This document shows, one piece after another, positions 51,857-59,265 of a stretch of 59,265 nucleotides of DNA. The stretch is from positions 1 to 59,265 of the forward strand of contig CAJWZE010000005.1 of the NCBI GenBank assembly GCA_913049845.1, read 5' to 3'. The DNA comes from an uncultured Cryomorphaceae bacterium (GTDB lineage Bacteria > Bacteroidota > Bacteroidia > Flavobacteriales > Schleiferiaceae). The position numbers were made by a program, and so were the translations under genes. Under the pieces are notes generated by a model. It worked only from the letters and a program-made list of their open reading frames with translations, did no database searches and had not been told where the DNA came from. The first letter of the stretch is position 1. Every line of letters begins with the position of its first letter.

Positions 51857-54154
51857 TTAGTTTCTTCTTCCCCTTCTTCTTGTTGGCCCCGCAGCAATAA
51901 GTTCTTCACAAGAAGCTCGATTCAAAGTCTCAGGTTCTGTATCCTTGGGGATTTTGAAATTTTTACCGCCACTCTTGATATATGGACCATAGCGTCCTTT
52001 CAAGATTTGAATAACAGGTTCTTCAGTGAACTCTGCAATGATATTATTTGCTACTTCTTTTTGCTTCGCCTCAATAATCTCTATTGCTTTTTCAATACTT
52101 ACCTCTTCAGGTGTGTTATCGGTCAAGCTGAAAAATTTCTTGTTCCACATTACATAAGGACCGTAGCGACCAACGTTGGCTTTCACCTCTATGTCTTTGT
52201 ATAAACCTACCGTGCGAGGTAGTACCTCTTTACGCAGTGCCATTTCTAGCGTGGCATCATAAAAGCCTATACCTTGAGGTAATTTCTTAAATCGTGGTTT
52301 CGTCTCTTCGTCGCCATCACCGAATTGGAATACGAATCCATAACGGGCCAACTTCACGTAAATTGGTTCGCCAGTGCCCGGCTCTTCACCAAGTAAACGA
52401 CTCGCTGCACGCGCTCCTGCTGGAGTATTTTCAATCAAAGGGTGGAACTCGCTATAGAACTCACTGATACTTTCTTGCCAACCTTTTTGTCCGGCTGCTA
52501 CGGTATCAAAGTTTTGTTCAGCCTTTGCCGTGAACTGGTAATCCATAATCAAGCCGTAATGCTCAATGAGGAAGTCTGTCACAACGCGGCCGATGTCGGT
52601 TGGGAATAATTTGTTTTTGTCCGTACCGTAATTCTCTTTTCCTTCCTTCTGTTTTACACCGTCGGTGGTTGCGCTAAAGACTTTATAGGACCTCGATTCG
52701 CCGTCGAGCGATTGCTTCACAACATATTTGCGTTTCTGAATGGTTGAAATCGTTGGCGCATAGGTAGACGGACGTCCAATTCCTAGCTCTTCCAATTTTT
52801 TCACTAAGGACGCTTCAGTGTAACGAGGAACGTGCTTTGTAAAGCGCTCTGTCGCTGTGATTTCGTCAGAGCGAAGCAAATCACCTACTACTGCGGCTGG
52901 CAGCTGACCGTCAAGTTGTTCTGTATTTTCATCGTCAGTACCTTCTTGGTACACGCGAATGAAACCATCAAAAGTGATTACCTGGCCACGAGCACTGAAG
53001 TTCTGCGCCTCTGGTGCATTAGTGTTCGAAAGCTTAATGGTTGTATTTTCGAGCTGTGCCTCGGCCATCTGTGAAGCGATGGTTCGCTTGTAAATGAGTT
53101 TGTATAGTCTTTTTTGACCATCATCGGCACCTGCAATGTTCTTGCTGAAATTTGTCGGACGAATGGCTTCGTGTGCCTCTTGAGCGCCTCTACTCTTAGT
53201 GTTGAATTTGCGTGCTTGATGATAATTGTTTCCATATTGCGCTTGAACATGTGCAGCAATTCCCGCTAGGGCATCATTGCTCAAGTTGAAGCTATCGGTT
53301 CTCATGTAGGTAATGTGTCCGGCTTCATACAAACGCTGTGCTAGAGTCATGGTCTGACTTACACTGTATCCCAACTTACGGCTCGCCTCTTGTTGCAAGG
53401 TTGAAGTCGTAAATGGTGCTGCTGGCGAACGCTTTCCTGGTCGCTTATCCACAGATTCCACTTTGTATTGTGCACCCACACATTTCGAAAGGAATGCCTT
53501 TGTATCTTCTTCATTAGATAGGTTTTTGGCCAATTCAGCCTTAAAGCTAATTTTTCCATCAGTGAAGATTCCGCTTACCTTGTAGCTTGCTAACGGAACG
53601 TGTCCTTCAATCTCACGCTCTTTATCAACAATCAATCTTACTGCCACACTCTGAACTCGGCCAGCACTCAATCCACGTTGAATACTTTTCCAAAGTACAG
53701 GGCTCAATTCATACCCCACCAAACGGTCAAGTACACGGCGTGCTTGCTGCGCATCAACAAGCTCTTTGTTGATTTTTCTTGGATTTTTTACCGCACGAAG
53801 GATGGCTGTTCTAGTAATCTCGTTAAAGACAATACGCTCAGTTTTGTCATCGGTCAATCCTAGGCTCTCATAGAGGTGCCATGCGATAGCTTCTCCCTCG
53901 CGGTCCTCATCCGATGCGAGCCAGACTTTATCTGCACGTTCAGCTGCTCTTTTCAAATCCTTGACTAAGGATGTCTTGTCCTTTGATACACAATATTCAG
54001 GGGTGAAATTGTTTTCGATGTCAATGGCCATTCCTCTGTCGCAAAGGTCGCGGATGTGTCCATAGGAAGACATTACAGAAAAGTCATTACCCAAGTACTT
54101 TTGAATAGTTTTTGCCTTCGCAGGTGACTCAACGATAACGAGATTACTTGCCAT
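51857..54154 (-). CDS. topA: DNA topoisomerase I (type IA)
   Basis: 765 residues. Relaxes negative supercoils. Toprim domain with VIVESPAKAKTIQKYLG and the acidic SDEDREGEAIAWH (81-93); GRVQSVAVRLIVD; catalytic Tyr283 in GHITYMRTDS. The C-terminus (about 570-760) holds short repeated topoisomerase C-terminal units (KYGFVFQFGD, VGRYGPYVMW, KGRYGPYIKS) in place of the zinc fingers of the E. coli enzyme, and a basic tail RRRGRRN. Divergent from miaB; followed by the arginase-fold gene. Confidence 0.95.
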   Translation of the reverse strand: MASNLVIVESPAKAKTIQKYLGNDFSVMSSYGHIRDLCDRGMAIDIENNFTPEYCVSKDKTSLVKDLKRAAERADKVWLASDEDREGEAIAWHLYESLGLTDDKTERIVFNEITRTAILRAVKNPRKINKELVDAQQARRVLDRLVGYELSPVLWKSIQRGLSAGRVQSVAVRLIVDKEREIEGHVPLASYKVSGIFTDGKISFKAELAKNLSNEEDTKAFLSKCVGAQYKVESVDKRPGKRSPAAPFTTSTLQQEASRKLGYSVSQTMTLAQRLYEAGHITYMRTDSFNLSNDALAGIAAHVQAQYGNNYHQARKFNTKSRGAQEAHEAIRPTNFSKNIAGADDGQKRLYKLIYKRTIASQMAEAQLENTTIKLSNTNAPEAQNFSARGQVITFDGFIRVYQEGTDDENTEQLDGQLPAAVVGDLLRSDEITATERFTKHVPRYTEASLVKKLEELGIGRPSTYAPTISTIQKRKYVVKQSLDGESRSYKVFSATTDGVKQKEGKENYGTDKNKLFPTDIGRVVTDFLIEHYGLIMDYQFTAKAEQNFDTVAAGQKGWQESISEFYSEFHPLIENTPAGARAASRLLGEEPGTGEPIYVKLARYGFVFQFGDGDEETKPRFKKLPQGIGFYDATLEMALRKEVLPRTVGLYKDIEVKANVGRYGPYVMWNKKFFSLTDNTPEEVSIEKAIEIIEAKQKEVANNIIAEFTEEPVIQILKGRYGPYIKSGGKNFKIPKDTEPETLNRASCEELIAAGPTRRRGRRN

Positions 54155-54301
54155 AAAATTGATTCAGTTAGAAGAATAAGAGCACAAAGTAAAGACGAAA
54201 AAGATTATTAAAACAACAACTTATTACCTCTCATGTTCACTTATATATGTATTACTACGTAATAGGAATTTTAAAATCAGACAAATTGTCAGTTAAGGAT
54301 G

Positions 54302-54309
54302 TATATTTG
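54302..54309 (+). promoter_or_regulatory. -7 box TATATTTG for the miaB operon
   Basis: Perfect TAnnTTTG, 41 bases before ATG 54351, in the 196-base divergent gap with topA. It could drive the miaB-to-secG transcript; no -33 match. Confidence 0.45.
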
Positions 54310-54350
54310 CCACATCGCAAGAGAAAGTCAAGTTTTGAGCGAATTGAAAT

Positions 54351-55829
54351 ATGGAAGGAAAAACGAAGCGCGCAAGCGGAAGAGGTCTCTACGCCGAGGG
54401 CGATAAGAACCCACGTGAGCACGATGGAACCGTGCTAGAAACGAAAAACTATACAGGCACCAAGAAGCTTTATATAGAGTCTTATGGTTGCCAAATGAAT
54501 TTTTCGGATAGCGAGATCGTTGCCTCAGTATTGGGCAACGAAGGGTACAGCACCACAAAGAATCCAGAGGAAGCAGACCTAGTGTTGCTAAATACTTGTT
54601 CAATCCGCGACAAGGCTGAGCAGACGGTGCGCAATAGATTGAATCACTTCAACGGCCATAAACGGAAGAATCCAGATATGAAAATTGGGGTCTTGGGCTG
54701 CATGGCTGAGCGCGTTAAAGGAAAGCTGCTTGAAGAAGAAAAGCTGGTGGATTTAGTGGTAGGGCCAGATGCCTACCGCGATTTACCGAACTTGTTGCAA
54801 GAGCTGGACGGCGGTAGAAAAGCGGTCAATGTGATTCTTAGTAAGAAAGAGACCTACGACGACATAGAACCCGTGCGCTTGGGTGGGAATGGTGTTAGTG
54901 CCTTTGTTTCTATTACCCGCGGATGTGATAATATGTGTACGTTCTGTGTCGTTCCGTTTACCCGAGGTAGAGAGCGTTCGCGCAACCCGCAAACCATCGT
55001 GGATGAGGCATTGGACTTACAGAGGAGAGGCTACAAAGAGATTACCCTGTTGGGACAAAACGTAGACAGCTACCTTTGGTATGGCGGCGGTTTAAAAAAG
55101 GACTTTGAGAAGGCCTCAGAATTGGCTAAAGCAAGTGCAGTTCATTTCGCTGACCTTATGGCTATGGTGGCTGAATCGGTGCCAAACATGCGCATCCGAT
55201 TCTCGACTTCGAACCCTCAGGACATGAGAGACGATGTGCTCGAAACCATTGCCAAATACAAGAACATTTGTAATTACATTCACCTGCCGGTGCAGAGTGG
55301 CTCGTCAAGAATTTTGGAGCTGATGAATCGCGGGCACAACCGTGATGACTACATTGCATTGATTGACCGCATCAACCGAATCATTCCGGGTTGTGCCATT
55401 TCACACGACATGATTACCGGCTTCCCGACGGAAACTGAAGAAGACCACCAGGAGACCTTAAGCTTGATGGAATATGTGAAGTACGATTTCGGGTACATGT
55501 TTTTCTACAGTGAGCGACCGAATACCTATGCGGCCCGTAAGCTAGAAGACGATATTCCATTGGATGTAAAAAAGCGCAGATTGAGCGAGATTATTAAGCT
55601 TCAGACCTCACACAGTTTGATGCGTCACCAGACGATGATTGGTAAAACGTATGAGGTGTTGGTGGAAGGAACTTCTAAAAAGAGCGATCAGCAATTGTTC
55701 GGGCGCACGGACACCAATAGCGTGGTTGTTTTTGATAAGCACGATTTTAAATCGGGCGACTTCTGTCACGTAAGAATTGACAGTTGTACTTCGGCCACAT
55801 TGATTGGTACAGTCGTTGAACAAGCGTAA
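54351..55829 (+). CDS. miaB: tRNA-2-methylthio-N6-dimethylallyladenosine synthase
   Basis: 492-residue radical SAM methylthiotransferase acting on A37 of tRNAs that read UNN codons. N-terminal UPF0004 cluster cysteines Cys47 (YGCQMNFSD), Cys83 (NTCSIRDKA) and Cys117 (LGCMAER); radical SAM triad Cys192, Cys196, Cys199 (RGCDNMCTFC); C-terminal TRAM domain (about 430-490, GTSKKSDQQLFGRTD). The first 35 residues, before the usual start of the domain, are basic and poorly conserved. The sigma-54 activator gene follows after 17 bases. Confidence 0.95.
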   Translation: MEGKTKRASGRGLYAEGDKNPREHDGTVLETKNYTGTKKLYIESYGCQMNFSDSEIVASVLGNEGYSTTKNPEEADLVLLNTCSIRDKAEQTVRNRLNHFNGHKRKNPDMKIGVLGCMAERVKGKLLEEEKLVDLVVGPDAYRDLPNLLQELDGGRKAVNVILSKKETYDDIEPVRLGGNGVSAFVSITRGCDNMCTFCVVPFTRGRERSRNPQTIVDEALDLQRRGYKEITLLGQNVDSYLWYGGGLKKDFEKASELAKASAVHFADLMAMVAESVPNMRIRFSTSNPQDMRDDVLETIAKYKNICNYIHLPVQSGSSRILELMNRGHNRDDYIALIDRINRIIPGCAISHDMITGFPTETEEDHQETLSLMEYVKYDFGYMFFYSERPNTYAARKLEDDIPLDVKKRRLSEIIKLQTSHSLMRHQTMIGKTYEVLVEGTSKKSDQQLFGRTDTNSVVVFDKHDFKSGDFCHVRIDSCTSATLIGTVVEQA

Positions 55830-55846
55830 ATCAAAGCAGTAGAACC

Positions 55847-57064
55847 ATGGCAGATCTTAAAAGTATAAAACAACGTTTTGGAATTATTGGGACCAGTCCG
55901 CTCTTGGATCGCGCCTTGAGCAAGGCGGTCCAGGTAGCCCCTACAGACATTAGTGTTCTGGTCACCGGTGAAAGCGGTGTGGGTAAGGAGAGTATTCCAA
56001 AAATTATTCACAACCTCAGTCACCGTAAGCATAAGCCGTACATCGCAGTTAACTGTGGTGCCATTCCGGAGGGAACTATTGATTCTGAGCTTTTCGGTCA
56101 CGAGAAAGGGGCCTTTACGGGTGCCACTGGTGCTCGAAAAGGGTATTTTGAGGAGGCCGACGGCGGCACGATCTTTTTGGACGAGGTGGGCGAATTGCCC
56201 CTGCCTTCGCAGGTACGATTACTTCGCGTGCTAGAAACTGGTGAATTCATTCGCGTGGGTGCTTCTCGTGCACAGAAGATTGATGTGCGTGTTGTGGGTG
56301 CCACCAACGTTGGCATGCTCGAGGCTATTAAGAAAGGCAAGTTTCGTGAGGATCTGTACTACAGATTGAATACCGTCGAAATTCAATTGCCTCCCCTGAG
56401 AGAGCGCCCTTCAGACATCCATTTGTTGTTTAGAAAATTCGCGGCTGATTTTGCAAACAAGTACCATTTACCACCTCTTCGATTGGACGAGGAAGCAGTT
56501 CGCTTACTGGAGCAGTATCGCTGGCCAGGGAACATTCGTCAGTTGCGTAATTTGGCGGAACAGATGAGCGTTGTTGAAACTACCCGCTTGGTAGGAAAGG
56601 ACTTGTTGAAGACTTATTTGCCGCAGGTGGATGCTTCGAATCTTCCTGCTTTAAGTAATACTAGAGTAACGGATAGTAGTGGAGATAGTTTCGCACAGGA
56701 GCGCGAGGCATTGTACAAGTTATTGTTCGAGATGAGGGCTGAGATAAATGGGTTGAAAGAAGCTTTTGGTAATGGGAAGGGACTCTATGAAAACATCCAA
56801 AACGAATACCCAAAAATCGGTCAAGAGTTCGCTAGACCAGGTGCTTCAACTAGTCACGAAGTGACTATAATAAGTAATGACGAGCGCGAGCAATTTGAAG
56901 ATGATACCATTGAGATTGAGAATTTGAGCTTGGTAGATAAAGAGATTGAATTGATTAAAAAGGCATTGGAAAAGTCTGGCGGTAAAAGAAAGAACGCGGC
57001 GAAGGAATTGGGGATTTCAGAGCGTACCTTATATAGGAAGATTAAGCAATATAACCTAGAATGA
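55847..57064 (+). CDS. Sigma-54-dependent transcription activator without receiver domain
   Basis: 405-residue bacterial enhancer-binding protein. AAA+ domain (about 10-250): Walker A GESGVGKE (41-48), GAFTGA (88-93), the loop that contacts sigma-54, and Walker B IFLDEVGE (109-116); R-finger region LRERPSDI. A linker of about 100 residues (acidic, poorly conserved) leads to a Fis-type HTH (about 372-405, NAAKELGISERTLYRKIK). There is no N-terminal receiver or GAF domain (only about 10 residues precede the AAA+ part), so activity must be controlled by expression, by other proteins or by DNA binding. The 4-base overlap with lptE ties it to the envelope genes; the groES-like promoter at 59180 is a candidate target. 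Confidence 0.92.
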   Translation: MADLKSIKQRFGIIGTSPLLDRALSKAVQVAPTDISVLVTGESGVGKESIPKIIHNLSHRKHKPYIAVNCGAIPEGTIDSELFGHEKGAFTGATGARKGYFEEADGGTIFLDEVGELPLPSQVRLLRVLETGEFIRVGASRAQKIDVRVVGATNVGMLEAIKKGKFREDLYYRLNTVEIQLPPLRERPSDIHLLFRKFAADFANKYHLPPLRLDEEAVRLLEQYRWPGNIRQLRNLAEQMSVVETTRLVGKDLLKTYLPQVDASNLPALSNTRVTDSSGDSFAQEREALYKLLFEMRAEINGLKEAFGNGKGLYENIQNEYPKIGQEFARPGASTSHEVTIISNDEREQFEDDTIEIENLSLVDKEIELIKKALEKSGGKRKNAAKELGISERTLYRKIKQYNLE

Positions 57065-57558
57065 GAGTAAGGGTATTCATCGCGTTAGCGGTTATTGCAT
57101 TTGGTTCTTGTAAAGGCGGATATAGCTTTACGGGTGGAAACGTTGGGGATGCCCAATCGTTATATGTAGGGTTCTTTGACAATAATGCCCAAATAGTGAA
57201 TCCAGAAATGTCGCAGATAGTGACCGAGGCTATTAAGGATATTTACGTTCAGCAAACCTCACTTGAGCTTAATGATGGACCTTCCGATATGGAAGTGGTC
57301 GGTGCGATCACAGAATATAGCCTGCGCCCTCAAGCAGCGCGAGGACCATCAGAAGTGGCACAAATGCGATTTACCATTGCCATAAATGTTGAATTTACCA
57401 ATCGACTGGAACCGAAAAATGATTTTTCCCAGCGATTTTCTCGCTACCGGGATTATGATGCCGATTTGAATTTTTCGGATATTGAAACGGAATTGTCAGA
57501 GGAAATTATAAAGGAATTGACTGAAGATATTCTCAATAGAGCCATAGCTAACTGGTAG
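57061..57558 (+). CDS. lptE: LptE-like LPS-assembly lipoprotein
   Basis: 165 residues. Lipobox FGSC (Cys17) after a short signal, then GGYSFTGGNVGDAQSLYVGFF and a region of alternating beta strands (VVGAITEYSLRPQAARG, FTIAINVEFTNRLEP) followed by a C-terminal helix (EIIKELTEDILNRAIANW). This matches the LptE/RlpB-type fold seen in Bacteroidota, the lipoprotein that plugs the LptD barrel in the outer membrane to export LPS. Coupled to the sigma-54 activator (ATGA overlap). No lptD is adjacent. Confidence 0.83.
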   Translation: MRVRVFIALAVIAFGSCKGGYSFTGGNVGDAQSLYVGFFDNNAQIVNPEMSQIVTEAIKDIYVQQTSLELNDGPSDMEVVGAITEYSLRPQAARGPSEVAQMRFTIAINVEFTNRLEPKNDFSQRFSRYRDYDADLNFSDIETELSEEIIKELTEDILNRAIANW

Positions 57559-57559
57559 A

Positions 57560-58708
57560 ATGAACGCGAAACAACTCAAGGAATTTTTTGAGCAACCTGA
57601 AAAGATGGACGATGCTGCTTTAGTAGCTTTGAAACAGGCTGTGCAAGACTTTCCCTACGCAGCACCCTTGCAGGTATTGTATATGAAGGCATTACAAAAC
57701 AGCGACAATTATCAACTACCTGTGCAGGTTAAGCGCTCTGCGATTGCGGTCCCGGACCGTACGCTACTTAAAGGTTTCTATGAGACTTCGGGTGCGCCAA
57801 TAAAAACGCCAGTAATTGACTTTGACCTTGATACTTTCAAAGCGCAGAAAAAAACCGAGAAAAAGCGAGTAACTAAAGCGCAGCCAAAAGCTGTCGAGGA
57901 GAAAGGGTCAACTGAGGAAAAGCCCGTTCCGAAGGCCGAAACCAAATCGCCTCCAAGGCAAGTGCCAAATCCAGTCTCGAAACCTGTGGTACCAAAAAGA
58001 GATCCAGATAGTCTTGATCATTTACCTGAAGGTGTGCGCAATGCCATATTGAGATCTAGGGCGCTAACCAAAAGTGAATCGGCCCCAGTGAAGAAGAGAA
58101 CTTCTGATGCTACAGCGGTCAAAACGGAGGAAGAACGTAAATCTAAAGCGCCTGTTACGGAAGAAAGCAAAGCGCCTTCCAAAAATCAGGATAAATCTGC
58201 GAAAAAAGCGGCATCTGAGGGGAAAAATCCCGCGGAGAAAGAGACAGTATCAGTCAAAGGCAGCCCATCCGAGGTAAAGGAAGCGGCGGTCCAACCGGAT
58301 GAAGATATTCGCATTATGCCCTTCAGCGAAAAGGCCTCGTTCTTGGAGTGGCTGAATGCTGATATGAGTGTGCAAGTAACGACTATCGATTATCAGCAAG
58401 ATTTTGCTGATGTTGATGTTGTTCAAGATCAAGGTGATTCGGAAGAGCAAGGCAATCAAATTCGTAAAATAATACAAGAGCTCCCGAAATTTGAAGTGGA
58501 GCCGTCCAACGGTAAAATCAATGTATTTACGCTTCAAGCAGATGCCGAAGGAAAGTTTGTAACGGAAACATTGGCAGAGATTTATTTCGGACAGCGCTTA
58601 TTTGATAAGGCCATCAAGGCCTATGAGATTTTAAGTTTGAAATACCCGGAAAAAAGTAGTTTCTTTGCCGACCGAATCAGAGCAATAAAGAAAGAAAAAA
58701 ACACATGA
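57560..58708 (+). CDS. Lys/Glu/Pro-rich cytoplasmic protein with C-terminal TPR-like helix pair
   Basis: 382 residues of unknown function. The N-terminal part (1-80) is a helical domain (LKEFFEQPEKMDDAALVALKQ and onwards). A long low-complexity middle (about 90-260) is rich in Lys, Glu, Pro, Ser and Ala with repeated KSxAP/EEKPVP-like units, likely disordered. The C-terminus (about 335-382, TLAEIYFGQRLFDKAIKAYE) resembles a TPR unit. No signal peptide. It lies one base after lptE and overlaps secG by four bases. The relation to neighbours is unknown; it may be a scaffold or regulator. Confidence 0.78.
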   Translation: MNAKQLKEFFEQPEKMDDAALVALKQAVQDFPYAAPLQVLYMKALQNSDNYQLPVQVKRSAIAVPDRTLLKGFYETSGAPIKTPVIDFDLDTFKAQKKTEKKRVTKAQPKAVEEKGSTEEKPVPKAETKSPPRQVPNPVSKPVVPKRDPDSLDHLPEGVRNAILRSRALTKSESAPVKKRTSDATAVKTEEERKSKAPVTEESKAPSKNQDKSAKKAASEGKNPAEKETVSVKGSPSEVKEAAVQPDEDIRIMPFSEKASFLEWLNADMSVQVTTIDYQQDFADVDVVQDQGDSEEQGNQIRKIIQELPKFEVEPSNGKINVFTLQADAEGKFVTETLAEIYFGQRLFDKAIKAYEILSLKYPEKSSFFADRIRAIKKEKNT

Positions 58709-59073
58709 CAGCACTATTCTCTATCCTTATCGTAGTTATCTCAGTATTACTTGTTTTGGTGATTCTAGTACAGAATCCCAAAGGTGGTGGTTTGAGCTCA
58801 GCCTTTGGTGGCGATAGCCCTCAAATGTTGGGTGGTGTAAAAAAGACAACCGACTTCCTAGATAAAGCGACTTGGGGTTTGGTTATTGGTCTTTTTGTTT
58901 TGGTGATCGCTATGAACATGAGCGGTGGTGAGGCAGTAGAGGAAGAGGATACCTTGTTGCGTGATCAAGTAGAGAACGCTGTTCCTTTCCAACCTGCAGT
59001 TCCTGTACCAGCTGCAGATGCACCTGTAGAGGACATGCCAGTAGAAGGTATGCCTGAGAGTGTTGATGAATAA
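58705..59073 (+). CDS. secG: SecG subunit of the Sec translocon
   Basis: 122 residues. Two membrane helices (about 3-22 and 52-72) around the conserved loop VQNPKGGGLSSAFGGDSPQM. SecG sits beside SecYE and improves SecA-driven export. The acidic, Pro-rich tail after residue 80 (VPVPAADAPVEDMPVEGMPE) is longer than in most SecG proteins. It overlaps the preceding gene by four bases and ends with a strong terminator. Confidence 0.93.
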   Translation: MTALFSILIVVISVLLVLVILVQNPKGGGLSSAFGGDSPQMLGGVKKTTDFLDKATWGLVIGLFVLVIAMNMSGGEAVEEEDTLLRDQVENAVPFQPAVPVPAADAPVEDMPVEGMPESVDE

Positions 59074-59093
59074 GAAGTTCTAAGAAATAGTTG

Positions 59094-59127
59094 AGCCCGA
59101 ACAGTCCTGCCGTTCGGGCTTTTTTTA
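59094..59127 (+). terminator. Intrinsic terminator after secG
   Basis: AGCCCGAAC / GTTCGGGCT stem (9 bp, 9-base loop) followed by seven T. Confidence 0.88.
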
Positions 59128-59137
59128 TCTTCCAAAA

Positions 59138-59202
59138 CTGACAGTTCTTCGTTTCGTAAGGTCGAGTTTGGTGTCAGAGTGGCACTAAAATTGAATTGGC
59201 AC
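59138..59202 (+). promoter_or_regulatory. Candidate sigma-54 promoter and enhancer-like repeat before the last gene
   Basis: Two TGGCAC hexamers (59180-59185 and 59197-59202), the -24 element of sigma-54 promoters. The first is followed by a 5-base spacer and TTGAA (TTGCA consensus at -12), one mismatch. Upstream an inverted repeat CTGACA (59138-59143)/TGTCAG (59172-59177) could be an activator-binding site. The terminator just before isolates this promoter from secG. Confidence 0.5.
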
Positions 59203-59246
59203 AAAATTTCGAGTAAGAAGAGCGACAAACATTAAAAACTCAAAAC

Positions 59247-59265
59247 ATGGCAGATTTAAACATTC
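59247..59265 (+). CDS. Start of a probable co-chaperonin GroES gene, cut by window end
   Basis: Only MADLNI is visible. A start of this form, with a sigma-54-type promoter after secG, is what I expect for groES in Bacteroidota, but six residues cannot prove it. The symbol is left empty for that reason. Confidence 0.4.

Noticed and set aside
59197-59212. Second TGGCAC as an independent sigma-54 promoter
   Set aside because: Its -12 region reads TTCGA without the GC at the right place; only the first site has acceptable spacing.
1-59265. CRISPR arrays, insertion sequences, integrases, riboswitches, rRNA genes and type IX cargo C-terminal domains
   Set aside because: Looked for regular short repeats, transposase motifs, conserved leader structures before metG, pdxJ and pyrC, and typical type IX sorting tails; none was seen.

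Overview
The window is one continuous chromosomal segment of a Bacteroidota bacterium, most likely a marine member of the Flavobacteriales. The evidence is a complete type IX secretion/gliding core (porP/sprF-like, gldK, gldL, gldM, gldN), many families largely confined to this phylum (DUF4296, DUF2141, DUF6089, DUF983, PafA phosphatase, LptE-like lipoprotein, 63-residue cold-shock proteins), promoter boxes of the Bacteroidota type TAnnTTTG, and few visible Shine-Dalgarno sites. No phage, plasmid, insertion sequence or CRISPR array is visible. Nearly everything looks like core housekeeping DNA.

Layout. 1-5 kb: end of a membrane pyrophosphatase, an exported M20 peptidase, a small membrane protein and hflX. 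5-10.4 kb: maeB (malic enzyme fused to a phosphotransacetylase-like domain), then a minus-strand unit of histidine kinase, hemW and a cyclase-family hydrolase. 10.4-13.3 kb: polyprenol-phosphate mannosyltransferase-like enzyme, pyrC and two small envelope proteins. 13.3-14.8 kb: pdxJ and an esterase (minus strand). 14.8-22.4 kb: a very compact envelope cluster CBS protein-nadK-DUF6089-uppS-bamA-ompH-ompH, then murI. 22.4-31.6 kb: holin-like membrane protein, M1 aminopeptidase lipoprotein, AsmA-like protein, RsuA/RluB-type pseudouridine synthase with an altered active site, a 450-base gene-poor gap, LD-carboxypeptidase, metG and tRNA-Arg(CCG). 31.6-39.9 kb: an orphan secreted protein, two cold-shock genes, tRNA-Val(GAC), plsC, a sulfotransferase-like/class IV aminotransferase pair, a thioredoxin-fold lipid- or periplasm-side oxidoreductase, an OmpA lipoprotein and small membrane proteins. 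40-45 kb: PafA phosphatase, ABC-F ATPase, DUF983 protein, FAD oxidoreductase. 45-54 kb: gldN, gldM, gldL, gldK, porP/sprF-like, an arginase-like protein and topA, all on the minus strand. 54-59.3 kb: miaB, a sigma-54 activator, lptE, a Lys/Glu-rich protein, secG and the start of a probable groES.

How the genes work together. The dominant theme is building and maintaining the cell envelope: isoprenoid carrier (uppS), outer-membrane protein insertion and chaperoning (bamA, two ompH/skp), LPS transport (lptE), peptidoglycan precursors and recycling (murI, LD-carboxypeptidase), Sec export (secG) and the type IX motor and trans-envelope complex (gldKLMN). Around it are central metabolism (maeB, pyrC, pdxJ, nadK) and translation/RNA modification (metG, hflX, miaB, ABC-F, pseudouridine synthase).

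The items most worth a second look are: a sigma-54-type promoter in front of the last gene downstream of a sigma-54 activator in the same gene block; a two-gene sulfotransferase-like/aminotransferase unit; a pseudouridine synthase whose catalytic Asp is Glu; an arginase-fold protein that has lost half of its manganese ligands beside the secretion genes; and several genes whose promoter box lies only 4-7 bases before the start codon, which predicts leaderless mRNAs.
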